Position numbers and translations under genes: made by a program | Source of the DNA: Wenyingzhuangia sp. | GTDB lineage: Bacteria > Bacteroidota > Bacteroidia > Flavobacteriales > Flavobacteriaceae | Direction of reading: 5' to 3' | Length of the DNA: 64,000 nt | Assembly (NCBI GenBank): GCA_020628175.1 | Contig: JAHDFK010000003.1 | Location: 1-64,000 of the forward strand | Shown: positions 1 to 9,059 of the stretch, piece after piece | Layout of the letters: each line of letters starts with the position of its first letter | Numbering within the stretch: position 1 is the stretch's first letter | Notes under the pieces: model-generated | What the model saw: the letters and a program-made list of their open reading frames with translations, nothing else | The model's database searches: none | What the model was told of the DNA's origin: nothing

Positions 1-51
<51 letters not shown>

Positions 52-62
52 ATTTGTGAGTG

Positions 63-92
63 CAAATATAGCCTTTAATACTACTTCTACAA
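63..92 (-). promoter_or_regulatory. promoter of the initiator tRNA
   Basis: On the minus strand there is a TTG (92-90), a 19-base spacer and TATATTTG (70-63), a full match to the Bacteroidota housekeeping consensus TTG...TANNTTTG. The -7 box ends 12 bases before the tRNA 5' end, as expected for a short leader. The rest of 93-338 is AT-rich and I see no gene in it. Confidence 0.75.
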
Positions 93-338
93 GCTATTTT
101 AAATGTTTATTTCTCACTATTTACTAAACAACTATTACTAAGGCATCTACTTATTTAAATTAAATCTAATCCCTCAAAATTCATTTCTTCTTTAACTCCT
201 TAATTTAAAATAGAAGCTGAATTCATCTTACTCTTTTAACAAGATAGTTACTACTTGTAAACCAGTTAAAAATTAACGACTTTTGCATATTGTTTAATCA
301 GTATGTTTTTTCACTGAAACATCAATTGACACAATACA

Positions 339-1427
339 ATGTTGACATCAAAAAAAATAGTAATTAAAATAGGATCTAATGTACTAACCTTGGCTTCTGG
401 TGCGCCTAACAAACAACGCATCGAACATATAGTGCAACAAATTGTCGCTTTAAAAAAACAAGGACATCAAGTTATTGTGATTTCTTCTGGAGCTGTAGCA
501 GCGGGTAGATCTAAAATAGAAGTTCCTAGCTCTTTAGACATTGTAAGTAAAAGACAGGTATTGGCATCTGTTGGGCAAATCGACCTAATGAATTTATACA
601 ACCGTTTCTTTACAGCGCATGAGTTAGTTTGTTCTCAAATTTTAATTACTAAAAATTCATTTAGTACGCGAGAGCATTACTTAAACATGACCAATTGTAT
701 AGAAGCCCTATTAAAATGTAATATTACTCCTATTATAAACGAAAATGACGTTGTTTCTGTAACAGGCTTAATGTTTACAGATAACGATGAAATTTCGGGA
801 CTAGTAGCTAGTATGATTCAGGTAGATGAATTGTTAATTTTGAGTAATGTAGATGGTATATACACGGAGCACCCGAAAAACCCTAGAGCTAAACTGATTA
901 GAAATTTTGACAAAGAAGAAATTGATTTAGAAACTGCTGTTAGTGATGAAAAATCGGAATTTGGTAGAGGAGGTATGCTAACAAAAGTAAATACTGCCGA
1001 CAAGATTTCGAGACTAGGCGTTCATGTTTCCATTGGTAACGGAACCAAAGAAAACATTATTGAACAACTCCTAAACAGAACTGATGGTACTTTTTTTGAA
1101 GCTAAATTTGAAGAAAATAAAACTGCTGTAAAGAAATGGATTCAGAATTCTGGCGATTTTTCTAAAGGAGAAATCTACATCAATCAAGGAGCTATTGACG
1201 CTTTGATAAGTAATAATGCCAACAGTTTACTCCCCATAGGGATAGAAAAAATTACAGGTGATTTTAAAAAAAATGATATCATTACTGTATTAGATATTCA
1301 CAACAATATAATAGGATACGGAAAAGCTTCCTACAGCGCAAAAAAAGCAAAATCGTACCAATACAAACACAATAAGCCCGCATTAATACATTGCGATTAT
1401 TTAACGATAGAAAAAAATGGAAAATAA
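339..1427 (+). CDS. proB: glutamate 5-kinase
   Basis: Catalyses the first step of proline synthesis, ATP-dependent phosphorylation of glutamate to gamma-glutamyl phosphate, in the cytosol. The protein has 362 residues, close to the usual 367 of ProB. The N-terminal amino-acid kinase domain begins with [12 protein letters not shown] and contains [10 protein letters not shown], a NENDVVS stretch and the FTDND and GRGGMLTKV signatures. Roughly the last 90 residues match a PUA domain ([19 protein letters not shown]). The stop codon overlaps the start of proA by 11 bases, so the two are translationally coupled and let the labile phosphate pass directly to ProA. No proC is present in this window. 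The start is the first ATG of the frame and directly precedes the conserved kinase strand. Confidence 0.96.
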   Translation: MLTSKKIVIKIGSNVLTLASGAPNKQRIEHIVQQIVALKKQGHQVIVISSGAVAAGRSKIEVPSSLDIVSKRQVLASVGQIDLMNLYNRFFTAHELVCSQILITKNSFSTREHYLNMTNCIEALLKCNITPIINENDVVSVTGLMFTDNDEISGLVASMIQVDELLILSNVDGIYTEHPKNPRAKLIRNFDKEEIDLETAVSDEKSEFGRGGMLTKVNTADKISRLGVHVSIGNGTKENIIEQLLNRTDGTFFEAKFEENKTAVKKWIQNSGDFSKGEIYINQGAIDALISNNANSLLPIGIEKITGDFKKNDIITVLDIHNNIIGYGKASYSAKKAKSYQYKHNKPALIHCDYLTIEKNGK

Positions 1428-2667
1428 ACTTATACAAACCTTTACAGCTGCAAAAAATGCAAGTAGAGATTTATTAGAAATATCAATAGAAACTATCAAT
1501 ACCATATTGATGGAAATAGCAGAAGCTGCTGTTAAAAATACTTCTGAAATTTTAGAAGCCAATCAAAAGGATTTAGATCGTATGGATAAAAACGATCCTA
1601 AATACGACCGTTTACTTTTAAATGCAGAAAGAATAGAAGGTATTGCAAACGATATTAAAAATGTTGCAAAGCTAAAAAGCCCTGTAGGACAAGTGTTAGA
1701 AAACAAAATACTTGACAACGGTTTAGACATTTCTAAAGTAAGAGTACCTATTGGTGTTATTGGTGTTATATACGAAGCCAGACCTAATGTTTCTTTTGAT
1801 GTATTTTCGCTATGTTTTAAAACAAAAAATGTTTGTATTTTAAAAGGAGGCTCTGATGCTGAATTTTCTAACATTGCAATTACAAATGTTATAAAAACTG
1901 TTTTAGCAAAACACAATGTAAACACAAATATTGTTACCCTTTTACCTGCAGATAGAAGCGCTACAACAGAAATGTTAAACGCTGTAAATTTTGTGGACAT
2001 TATTATACCAAGAGGTAGCCAAGGCTTGATAAACTTTGTAAGAGACAATGCCAAAGTACCTGTGATAGAAACAGGAGCTGGAATTGTACATACCTATTTT
2101 GATAAAGATGGAGATGTAACCAAAGGAGCTGCCATTATTACCAATGCAAAAACGAGAAGAGTAAGTGTTTGTAATGCCTTAGACTGTTTGTTAATTCACG
2201 AATCGCAATTAAACAAGCTTACTGAGTTAACAAACGATTTAGCAAAACATAATACAGTTATCTATGCCGATGAAAAATCGTTTGCAAATTTAACTAACTA
2301 CCCACAAGAATTGCTACACCACGCAGATGATTCTCATTTTGGAACAGAATTTTTAGCAAATAAAATGGCTATTAAAACAGTCGCTAATTTAGATACTGCA
2401 CTAAACCATATCGCAGAATATAGCTCTAAACATAGTGAAGCTATTGTTTCTGAAAACGCTGCTACCATAGAAAAATATTTAAACATTGTAGATGCTGCGG
2501 CTGTATACGCAAACACATCTACGGCTTACACAGATGGAGCTCAATTTGGATTGGGTGCAGAAATAGGAATTAGCACACAAAAACTACATGCTAGAGGCCC
2601 TATGGCTTTAGATGAAATTACATCTTATAAATGGATTGTAAAAGGTAATGGACAAGTACGTTCCTAA
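1417..2667 (+). CDS. proA: gamma-glutamyl phosphate reductase
   Basis: NADPH-dependent reduction of gamma-glutamyl phosphate to glutamate 5-semialdehyde, the second step of proline synthesis. The 416-residue length is typical. Visible family features are the region [15 protein letters not shown] (about residue 110), the catalytic-cysteine segment [13 protein letters not shown] (Cys near residue 252) and the C-terminal [17 protein letters not shown]. It overlaps proB by 11 bases in a two-gene operon. The 14-bp inverted repeat beginning about 40 bases after the stop could serve as its terminator. I see nothing abnormal in the frame. Confidence 0.97.
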   Translation: MENKLIQTFTAAKNASRDLLEISIETINTILMEIAEAAVKNTSEILEANQKDLDRMDKNDPKYDRLLLNAERIEGIANDIKNVAKLKSPVGQVLENKILDNGLDISKVRVPIGVIGVIYEARPNVSFDVFSLCFKTKNVCILKGGSDAEFSNIAITNVIKTVLAKHNVNTNIVTLLPADRSATTEMLNAVNFVDIIIPRGSQGLINFVRDNAKVPVIETGAGIVHTYFDKDGDVTKGAAIITNAKTRRVSVCNALDCLLIHESQLNKLTELTNDLAKHNTVIYADEKSFANLTNYPQELLHHADDSHFGTEFLANKMAIKTVANLDTALNHIAEYSSKHSEAIVSENAATIEKYLNIVDAAAVYANTSTAYTDGAQFGLGAEIGISTQKLHARGPMALDEITSYKWIVKGNGQVRS

Positions 2668-2696
2668 AACTTTTTTTTAAATCCCAATTAAATCCT

Positions 2697-2704
2697 TAAA
2701 TTTG
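2697..2704 (+). promoter_or_regulatory. probable -7 box for the Crp/Fnr pair
   Basis: TAAATTTG is an exact match to TANNTTTG, 75 bases before the first Crp/Fnr start codon. No convincing -33 TTG is visible upstream, so the promoter may be weak or activator-dependent. The long inverted repeat starts only four bases downstream. Confidence 0.45.
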
Positions 2705-2707
2705 CAC

Positions 2708-2743
2708 AAATTAGTTACCTGTTTATCAGCAGGTAACTAATTT
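2708..2743. repeat. perfect 14-bp inverted repeat (operator or terminator)
   Basis: Arms 2708-2721 and 2730-2743 are perfect reverse complements (core TTAGTTACCTG / CAGGTAACTAA) separated by 8 bases. The right arm runs into TTTTATTATA, so it could end proBA transcription. Equally, it lies immediately after a -7 box and before two Crp/Fnr regulators, so it could be an autoregulatory operator or a 5' transcript hairpin. The sequence alone does not decide between these. Confidence 0.7.
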
Positions 2744-2778
2744 TATTATAAGATATCCCCAAACAAAACACACTGATT

Positions 2779-3366
2779 ATGCCTGATAGAATTATACAAT
2801 TTTTATCAAAAACACACGAAATACCCAAGCACGAGATAGAAATTCTTTCTAAGCTTGTAAAACCTATTACTTTAAAAAAAGGAGAGTTTTTATATAACGA
2901 AAATACAATCCCTAAATACGGAGCTTTCGTTAACAAAGGAATTTTACGAGAATATTACACCGATGCGAAAGGAGTAGATTACATTAGAAGATTCGCTTAC
3001 GAAGACTGGTGGATGGTTGATTTGTATGAGCTATTACACGAAAAACCGGCGTTGTGTACTGTTCAAGCCATAGAAGATTCTGAATTATTAGTCTTTACAA
3101 AACAAGATTGTGAACTACTAATAGAAAAATGCCCTATAGCTGCAAGCGTACTTCATGAAATATCTGGTGCAGAAAAATACTCTTTAGCAAAAAACGAAAA
3201 AAAGAAACGTAGTCTTGCTGCGATTGATAATTATAAAACATTATTAGCTAACCATCCTGGTATCGATAAAAGAATTCCTCTTTTTCATGTTGCATCTTAT
3301 CTAAATATAAAACCGGAATCTTTAAGTAGAATTCGAAAGCAAATGAATTTAAATAAAAACTCATAA
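2779..3366 (+). CDS. Crp/Fnr family transcriptional regulator (first of a tandem pair)
   Basis: Cytosolic DNA-binding regulator of 195 residues. The N-terminal part is a cyclic-nucleotide-binding-type beta-roll (KKGEFLYNENTIPKYGAFVNKGILREYYTD). The C-terminal segment HVASYLNIKPESLSRIRKQ is the recognition part of a helix-turn-helix. Short regulators of this kind are abundant in Flavobacteriaceae, and most have no known ligand. The canonical cAMP-binding RxS phosphate cassette is not apparent, so cAMP binding is doubtful. It is followed after 5 bases by a paralogue with the same architecture. The inverted repeat upstream is a candidate site for autoregulation. The regulated genes cannot be read from this window. 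Confidence 0.88.
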   Translation: MPDRIIQFLSKTHEIPKHEIEILSKLVKPITLKKGEFLYNENTIPKYGAFVNKGILREYYTDAKGVDYIRRFAYEDWWMVDLYELLHEKPALCTVQAIEDSELLVFTKQDCELLIEKCPIAASVLHEISGAEKYSLAKNEKKKRSLAAIDNYKTLLANHPGIDKRIPLFHVASYLNIKPESLSRIRKQMNLNKNS

Positions 3367-3371
3367 GCTTT

Positions 3372-3950
3372 ATGTCAAATCGTATTATACAATATTTTTT
3401 AGATAAAGGCATAACACTTCCTGAAAAGGAAGTTAACGTTATTTTAAGCTTCTTAAAAAATATTCATGTCAACAAAAAAGAATTCCTTTTCAGAAAAGGC
3501 GATGTTTCTGATAAAATATACTTTGTTACTAAAGGGGCTGTAAGAATTTACACGCAAGATAAAAATGGTAAAGACTACAATCGTTTTTTTGCATTTGATG
3601 ACTGGTGGATTGGTGAATTTCATCAAATAATCAATCATTTACCTTCTGTTATTGGAGCACAGGCTATAGAAAAGACTGAGTTGTTATATGTAGAAAAAAG
3701 TGAAATACCTACTTTAATGGTCAAATGTCCTGTTTTTATAAAAACAATTCTAAATTTTTATTTAACGGGTTATGCAAAACTTCTGGAAAGAGAAGAGTTA
3801 AAAAAAACAATGACCATTGAAGAACTCTATCAAGATTTACTAGACAACAACCCTCTTATCATACAAAAAGTTCCTTTATATCACATTGCAAGTTATTTGG
3901 GTGTAAAACCCGAATCTTTAAGTAGAGTCAAGAAAAAGTTCAAACAATAA
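3372..3950 (+). CDS. Crp/Fnr family transcriptional regulator (second of a tandem pair)
   Basis: A 192-residue paralogue of the gene 5 bases upstream. The two align end to end: both start with a segment like NRIIQYF, both carry an F-(A/E)-x-DWW motif after the beta-roll (FFAFDDWWIGEF here, RFAYEDWWMVDL in the neighbour), and both end in YHIASYLGVKPESLSRVKK or its equivalent. This is best explained by tandem duplication followed by divergence. The function is inferred to be sequence-specific DNA binding in response to an unknown small signal. The close spacing implies co-transcription and possibly heterodimers. Confidence 0.88.
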   Translation: MSNRIIQYFLDKGITLPEKEVNVILSFLKNIHVNKKEFLFRKGDVSDKIYFVTKGAVRIYTQDKNGKDYNRFFAFDDWWIGEFHQIINHLPSVIGAQAIEKTELLYVEKSEIPTLMVKCPVFIKTILNFYLTGYAKLLEREELKKTMTIEELYQDLLDNNPLIIQKVPLYHIASYLGVKPESLSRVKKKFKQ

Positions 3951-3970
3951 AAGCTCTGGTTCCATTTAGA

Positions 3971-3999
3971 TTGATAACCGTCCTTTTTACGTATCTTTG
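3971..3999 (+). promoter_or_regulatory. promoter of der
   Basis: TTG at 3971-3973, an 18-base spacer and TATCTTTG at 3992-3999 match the Bacteroidota sigma-A consensus closely. The start codon of der follows 17 bases later, giving a very short leader. Confidence 0.75.
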
Positions 4000-4016
4000 C
4001 ACAAAATTTTCATTCC

Positions 4017-5336
4017 ATGAATAGTATTGTAGCCATAGTAGGAAGACCCAACGTAGGTAAATCTACTTTATTTAATAGATTAATACAACGCAGAGAAGCT
4101 ATTGTTGATGATGTAAGTGGTGTTACAAGGGACAGACACTATGGTAAAGGTGACTGGAATGGAAAAGAATTTTCGTTAATAGACACTGGAGGTTATATAG
4201 AAGGTTCTGACGATATTTTTGAAGCAGAGATCCGTAAACAGGTCGTGTTAGCTATTGAAGAATGTGACTTGATTGTTTTTGTTGTTGATGTTGCTACCGG
4301 AATATCTCCACTGGACGAAGTTGTTGCCAATTTGTTACGTAAAGTTAAAAAACCTGTTTTTTTAGCCGTTAACAAAGTTGATAATGCAATGCGTGAAACC
4401 GATGCTTTTGAATTTTACAATTTAGGTTTAGGAGAGTATTACAGTATATCATCTGTAAACGGAAGCGGAACTGGAGAGCTTTTGGATGCATTGGTAAAAG
4501 AAATGCCAGACATTAGTGAGGAAGAAGAAGAATTAAATCCTAATGATGAACTTCCTAGATTTGCTGTTGTAGGTAGACCAAATGCAGGTAAATCATCTTT
4601 CATCAATGCATTGGTAGGAAAAGACCGAAATATTGTTACCGATATTGCAGGAACAACACGTGATACGATTGATACTGCTTATAATAAATTTGGCTTTGAT
4701 TTTAAATTAGTAGATACTGCAGGTATCCGTAAAAAATCGAAAGTAAAAGAAGATATTGAGTTTTATTCTGTAATGAGAGCTGTTAGAGCCATTGAATACT
4801 GTGATGTTGCTATTTTAATGATTGATGCAACTCGTGGATTTGAAGGGCAAGACCAAAATATTTTTTGGTTGGCACAAAAAAACAGAAAAGGTATTGTAAT
4901 CCTTGTTAACAAATGGGATTTGTTAGACAAAGAAACCAATACCATGAAAAAATGCGAAGAAATGATTCGCAAAGAAATAGCTCCTTTTATAGATGTTCCT
5001 ATAGTATTTACTTCTACCATCACAAAACAGCGTTTGTTAAAAGCATTAGAAACTGCTGTAGATGTACATAAAAGCAGAAGTAATAAAATTGCTACAAGTA
5101 AGCTTAACGAAACCATGCTTAAGGTAATCGAAAACTATCCACCACCCGCTGTAAAAGGTAAATATGTAAAAATTAAGTATTGTATGCAATTACCAACGCC
5201 TACACCTCAATTTGCATTTTTTGCTAATTTACCTCAATACATAAGAGACCCTTACAAACGTTTTCTTGAAAATAAAATGAGAGAAATTTACGATTTTAAA
5301 GGGGTTCCTATTACCATTTATTTTAGACAAAAGTAA
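4017..5336 (+). CDS. der: ribosome-assembly GTPase Der (EngA)
   Basis: Essential GTPase that acts in late assembly of the 50S ribosomal subunit. The 439-residue protein carries two consecutive G domains, the hallmark of Der. The first has GRPNVGKST (residues 8-16), DTGG and NKVD. The second has GRPNAGKSS near residue 187, DTAG and NKWD. A C-terminal KH-like domain follows (about residues 355-439, ending [11 protein letters not shown]). The well-matched promoter directly upstream suggests constitutive expression as a single gene. The start is the ATG directly before the first P-loop. Confidence 0.97.
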   Translation: MNSIVAIVGRPNVGKSTLFNRLIQRREAIVDDVSGVTRDRHYGKGDWNGKEFSLIDTGGYIEGSDDIFEAEIRKQVVLAIEECDLIVFVVDVATGISPLDEVVANLLRKVKKPVFLAVNKVDNAMRETDAFEFYNLGLGEYYSISSVNGSGTGELLDALVKEMPDISEEEEELNPNDELPRFAVVGRPNAGKSSFINALVGKDRNIVTDIAGTTRDTIDTAYNKFGFDFKLVDTAGIRKKSKVKEDIEFYSVMRAVRAIEYCDVAILMIDATRGFEGQDQNIFWLAQKNRKGIVILVNKWDLLDKETNTMKKCEEMIRKEIAPFIDVPIVFTSTITKQRLLKALETAVDVHKSRSNKIATSKLNETMLKVIENYPPPAVKGKYVKIKYCMQLPTPTPQFAFFANLPQYIRDPYKRFLENKMREIYDFKGVPITIYFRQK

Positions 5337-5403
5337 ATACACTGATATTCTCAGCTATACACTTTATATAAAAGTTGTATATTTAAATGGTTAACACTTT
5401 GGC

Positions 5404-7773
5404 ATGTATATATTAAAAAGCCCTATTAGAAATAAAGAACTACCTTTTAAGGTACATATAAGTTTCGAGAAAATTTATGCTTATTTAGAAGAGCAAGCTT
5501 CTAATAAAGAAAGCATTTTACATCATTCGGCGATTGAATTATTAAAAGAAATGAATCAGTATCCTATTCTTCGTGAAGGATTTACTGATTTTTCTCTATT
5601 ACATACCTACCAAACACAAATAAAAAAACTACTCTCCATTTTATTTCCAGACTTATTACAGAGCAACGAAATAAAAGCAGTATCTATACCTTTTAACATG
5701 ACTTCGTTTATGTTATCTAAAAGATTTAGAAATATTATAGACAATGCAGGGGATGACTATGTTTTTGATATTCGGAATTTTGAAGATCAAAACATGTACA
5801 TACTAACATGTTTGTATGTTTTATCTTTCTGTTATCGAAAAAATATCGATTTTAAAAGACCGTTTCTATACGATATTCCAGACAAAAAAAACAATATCTT
5901 AAAAAGCTATAGAGCTTTATTTAATGCTGATTTTGCCTCAGTAGAAAAAACGAAAGATGCTCCTGAAATAACGGAAGAAGATATTAATATCTTACTTCAT
6001 AATTTTGACAATATTGCTGTTTGGAAAGAAAAATTCCCTCCTAATTCTTATATTTTTAAAGGATTTGGAATGATCAATCTTTTTGATGTTACGCAAGATG
6101 AAACCATCTCTAAAATAAAAAACACCTTTATAAAAAGAGATATTTATTCTTTACAAAAATTAGAAATCTTAATTCGAGAACTTTACAATATACCTCATTT
6201 AAAATTAGGGATTTCAATTTACAATAAGAATAAAAAAAGTCATGCCGATTTTGTGAAACAAAATCAAGAGTTTAGCATTATTAACAACCCTAATTGCACA
6301 CAACCACAAGAGCAGTTTTGCGATAGTATTGTAAATAGAGTTTTTAACTCGAGTATGATTACCGCTATTCCTGATTTAAAACAATATGTGAAACAAAATA
6401 AAATTTTAGATTTTGAGAAAACTATTGAAACTCAAAATTTAAAGAGTATTATTTTAGTTCCTATTGAGCTTGACAATAAATCATTAGCAATCTTAGAACT
6501 TGGTTCTCCTGTTAAAAATGAGCTAAACTCTATCAATGCTAATAAATTAAAAGACATTCTACCTGTATTAACAGTTACTATCGAAAAATCTTTAGACGAG
6601 CGTCATAATTTATTAGAAACAATTATACAAGAAAATTACACGACTATTCACCCTAGTGTAAAGTGGAAGTTTTACGATGCTGCTAACGATTATATCGCCA
6701 ATAATAACTCGAAGTTAAAAAACATTTCTTTTAAGCAAGTATATCCTATTTACGGCCAATGCGATGTAAAAGGATCTTCTACTGCAAGAAATAAAGCTAT
6801 TCAAGAAGATTTATCTTACCAAATAAAACAAAGTGTTCTATTGTTTGATAAAGCTTACAAACAGAATAATTTAATTATTTACAAAGAGGTAATTTACAAA
6901 TTGAACAAAGCACTTACTTCTATTTGTTCCGGCATAAAAACTACCGACGAACTACGAATAACTGAGTTATTTAAAAACGATATCTATCCTGTTTTAGAAC
7001 ATCTAAAAAGCACTACTGCCTCGTTAAGAAAAGAAATAGAAATTTACGAAGGTGAAATTGATCAAAATCTTAAAATAGTTTATAAAAAACGTAAAGCTTA
7101 CGAAGATTTTATTACAGAATTAAACAACAGCTTAGCAAAGCATTTAGACAAGTCTCAAAAAGAAGCTCAAAAACTGTTCCCACATTATTACGAGCGCTTT
7201 AAGACAGATGGATTAGATTACAACATGTATATAGGTGAATCTATTACGAATAGCACACAGTTTCATCCACTTTACATCCAAAATTTACGTCTTTGGCAAT
7301 TACAGCAACAATGCGAATTAGAATTAATTGCTAAACGTATTGATATTAAAAATAAAGCAATTAGCATGCAAGTAACATCGTTAATACTTGTGCATTCTTT
7401 ACCTATAGATATCAAATTTAGAATGGATGAGAAAAAATTTGATGTAGATGGTGCTTATAATATTCGTTATGAAATCATCAAAAAAAGAATTGACAAATCT
7501 CATATAAAAGGTACTGATGAGCGCTTAACACAGGCAGGTAAAATCGCTATTGTATATACGCACGAACATGACTTACAAGAATATACAAAGTACATTGATT
7601 ATTTAACAGAACAGAACTATTTTACAGGTGAAATTGAGTATTTAGATATTGAAGATTTACAAGGAGTATCTGGATTAAAAGCCATTAGAGTTGTGGTAAA
7701 TTACAACAAAGAAAACACTTCGAATACTTCTTTTGAAAAACTAATGAAAGTCAACAACATCAGCACGCAATAA
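5404..7773 (+). CDS. large GAF-domain-containing protein, function unknown
   Basis: A 789-residue soluble protein with no signal peptide or membrane segment. A GAF-like small-molecule sensory domain is likely at about residues 250-410 (IRELYNIPHLKLGISIYN ... SIILVPIELDNKSLAILELGSP). The remainder is largely helical, with a charged, coiled-coil-prone stretch around residues 540-600. Similar full-length proteins are widespread in Flavobacteriaceae and usually named only for the GAF domain. There is no output domain such as a kinase, GGDEF or helix-turn-helix that I can recognise, so the signalling role is open. It stands alone between der and a convergent gene whose stop lies 12 bases away. Confidence 0.72.
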   Translation: MYILKSPIRNKELPFKVHISFEKIYAYLEEQASNKESILHHSAIELLKEMNQYPILREGFTDFSLLHTYQTQIKKLLSILFPDLLQSNEIKAVSIPFNMTSFMLSKRFRNIIDNAGDDYVFDIRNFEDQNMYILTCLYVLSFCYRKNIDFKRPFLYDIPDKKNNILKSYRALFNADFASVEKTKDAPEITEEDINILLHNFDNIAVWKEKFPPNSYIFKGFGMINLFDVTQDETISKIKNTFIKRDIYSLQKLEILIRELYNIPHLKLGISIYNKNKKSHADFVKQNQEFSIINNPNCTQPQEQFCDSIVNRVFNSSMITAIPDLKQYVKQNKILDFEKTIETQNLKSIILVPIELDNKSLAILELGSPVKNELNSINANKLKDILPVLTVTIEKSLDERHNLLETIIQENYTTIHPSVKWKFYDAANDYIANNNSKLKNISFKQVYPIYGQCDVKGSSTARNKAIQEDLSYQIKQSVLLFDKAYKQNNLIIYKEVIYKLNKALTSICSGIKTTDELRITELFKNDIYPVLEHLKSTTASLRKEIEIYEGEIDQNLKIVYKKRKAYEDFITELNNSLAKHLDKSQKEAQKLFPHYYERFKTDGLDYNMYIGESITNSTQFHPLYIQNLRLWQLQQQCELELIAKRIDIKNKAISMQVTSLILVHSLPIDIKFRMDEKKFDVDGAYNIRYEIIKKRIDKSHIKGTDERLTQAGKIAIVYTHEHDLQEYTKYIDYLTEQNYFTGEIEYLDIEDLQGVSGLKAIRVVVNYNKENTSNTSFEKLMKVNNISTQ

Positions 7774-7785
7774 ACCCACTTAGAA

Positions 7786-8994
7786 TTACAACCCTAAATT
7801 GTAAAAAGCAACTCCAAAAGCTATAACAGAAGCTATAATCCCTATCATAAAGATTGAGTAGGTTAATCTTAAAAGTCTGTACTTTCTTGCCAATACAATT
7901 CCTAAAAAGTACAAATCCTTATTTAAGGATTTGTATAAATATTCTTTATCTTCTATCAACGTAAAAATTCCTTTATCGAAAACCTCTAAAGGCATTTTAT
8001 GAAAGTTCCCAAAAAACAATAAATTCACCTTCTTGTCTGCCACATCCTTATCTGTAAACGTCCCCGAAGTTACTTTAGGGCGCGTAGATATAATCGCAAA
8101 AATCATAGAAGTAACTGCCGTTAATAAAAACACAATAGTAGGTGTTATTAAGTAAGCATTGTCTGGCTTGTCTAATTTAGGAAACAAATTTGCCAAAGCT
8201 AATGATAAGATAATGGCATTTACACTCAATAAGATATTGGCTTTAGTATCTGCTATATCACTTAGCTTTATATGATTTCTCAATGTAACTCTATACATTG
8301 TTTCAATCGTCTTATCTGCCTTTATTCTATTTTTAGTATTCCCCGATACTTCTTTTTTAGTTTTTGAATTACTTTTTGAGTCAAGTGCAGCTTTTTCTAT
8401 TGCTTTCTTTAATTTTTTTTCGTTGGCTAAAATATTATTCGCCTTGGTAGCAGTCCAATTTCTAAAAGCATAATCCGTATAAAAATTGTGCTTTTTTAAA
8501 AAATTCGCATTGCATTCATACCACTCCACATCAGTCATTTCTCTTCCTTCTAACAAATCCCATTCAGTTCTTAAAAGTTTCGAACGAGTTTCAAAAGCAT
8601 CTGTAGCAATATGCTGTAAATCTGCATCACATAAAATTTGTTCTATTTTATTTTTAGGAGCTTGCGGCATTTCTGTAGCCTTAATACAGCAAACAATTTT
8701 TTCAATAAAATTAGCTTCTATTTTATGTGTTTCTAAAAAAGAAACAACTTCTGTAATACTATGTTCTTCATGATTTGCACTTCCTTTTGCATAACCTGTG
8801 TCGTGAAACCAAGCTGCTATTTGTACACATAATGCATCTTCTTCAGAAACCTCTTCCTTGTCTGCTAATAACTTTACGGTAGCAACAACATCTTGCGTAT
8901 GCGAAATACTATGAAAAATAGTTTGAGCGGGTAAATTAGTTTTTAAAAAATTTACGACATAAGACTCGGCTAGTGCTACAAGTTGAGTATTCAT
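7786..8994 (-). CDS. HD-domain phosphohydrolase fused to a Pycsar-effector-type (PycTM) membrane domain
   Basis: A 402-residue two-part protein. The N-terminal 200 residues form an HD domain: H32, then H64-D65 in AAWFHDTGYAKG, histidines at 75 and 78 and a later Asp in LCDADLQHIA. This would hydrolyse a phosphoester or cyclic nucleotide. The C-terminal part (about residues 230-402) begins MYRVTLRNHIKLSDIADTKA and contains three hydrophobic segments (ANILLSVNAIILSLALANLF, an LITPTIVFLL stretch, and a C-terminal helix). This matches the PycTM membrane domain of Pycsar anti-phage effectors. No uridylate or cytidylate cyclase lies nearby. HD-PycTM fusions without an adjacent cyclase are common in flavobacteria, so a housekeeping or standalone role is possible. 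Confidence 0.8.
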   Translation of the reverse strand: MNTQLVALAESYVVNFLKTNLPAQTIFHSISHTQDVVATVKLLADKEEVSEEDALCVQIAAWFHDTGYAKGSANHEEHSITEVVSFLETHKIEANFIEKIVCCIKATEMPQAPKNKIEQILCDADLQHIATDAFETRSKLLRTEWDLLEGREMTDVEWYECNANFLKKHNFYTDYAFRNWTATKANNILANEKKLKKAIEKAALDSKSNSKTKKEVSGNTKNRIKADKTIETMYRVTLRNHIKLSDIADTKANILLSVNAIILSLALANLFPKLDKPDNAYLITPTIVFLLTAVTSMIFAIISTRPKVTSGTFTDKDVADKKVNLLFFGNFHKMPLEVFDKGIFTLIEDKEYLYKSLNKDLYFLGIVLARKYRLLRLTYSIFMIGIIASVIAFGVAFYNLGL

Positions 8995-9013
8995 AGATTT
9001 GAATTCTTTTTAC

Positions 9014-9021
9014 CAAATTTA
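9014..9021 (-). promoter_or_regulatory. -7 box for the HD-PycTM gene
   Basis: On the minus strand TAAATTTG (9021-9014) matches TANNTTTG exactly, 20 bases before the start codon at 8994. A -33 element at proper spacing is not evident. The same 65-base intergenic gap must hold the divergent promoter of the phosphoesterase-barrel gene. Confidence 0.45.
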
Positions 9022-9059
9022 TTAAAAAATAAGTTTAATTTTAGATATCCGCTACACCA

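Noticed and set aside
3372..3950. Broken regulator lacking a DNA-binding domain, suggested by its short length
   Set aside because: The C-terminal YHIASYLGVKPESLSRVKK segment is a normal recognition helix for short flavobacterial Crp/Fnr proteins, so the gene is complete.
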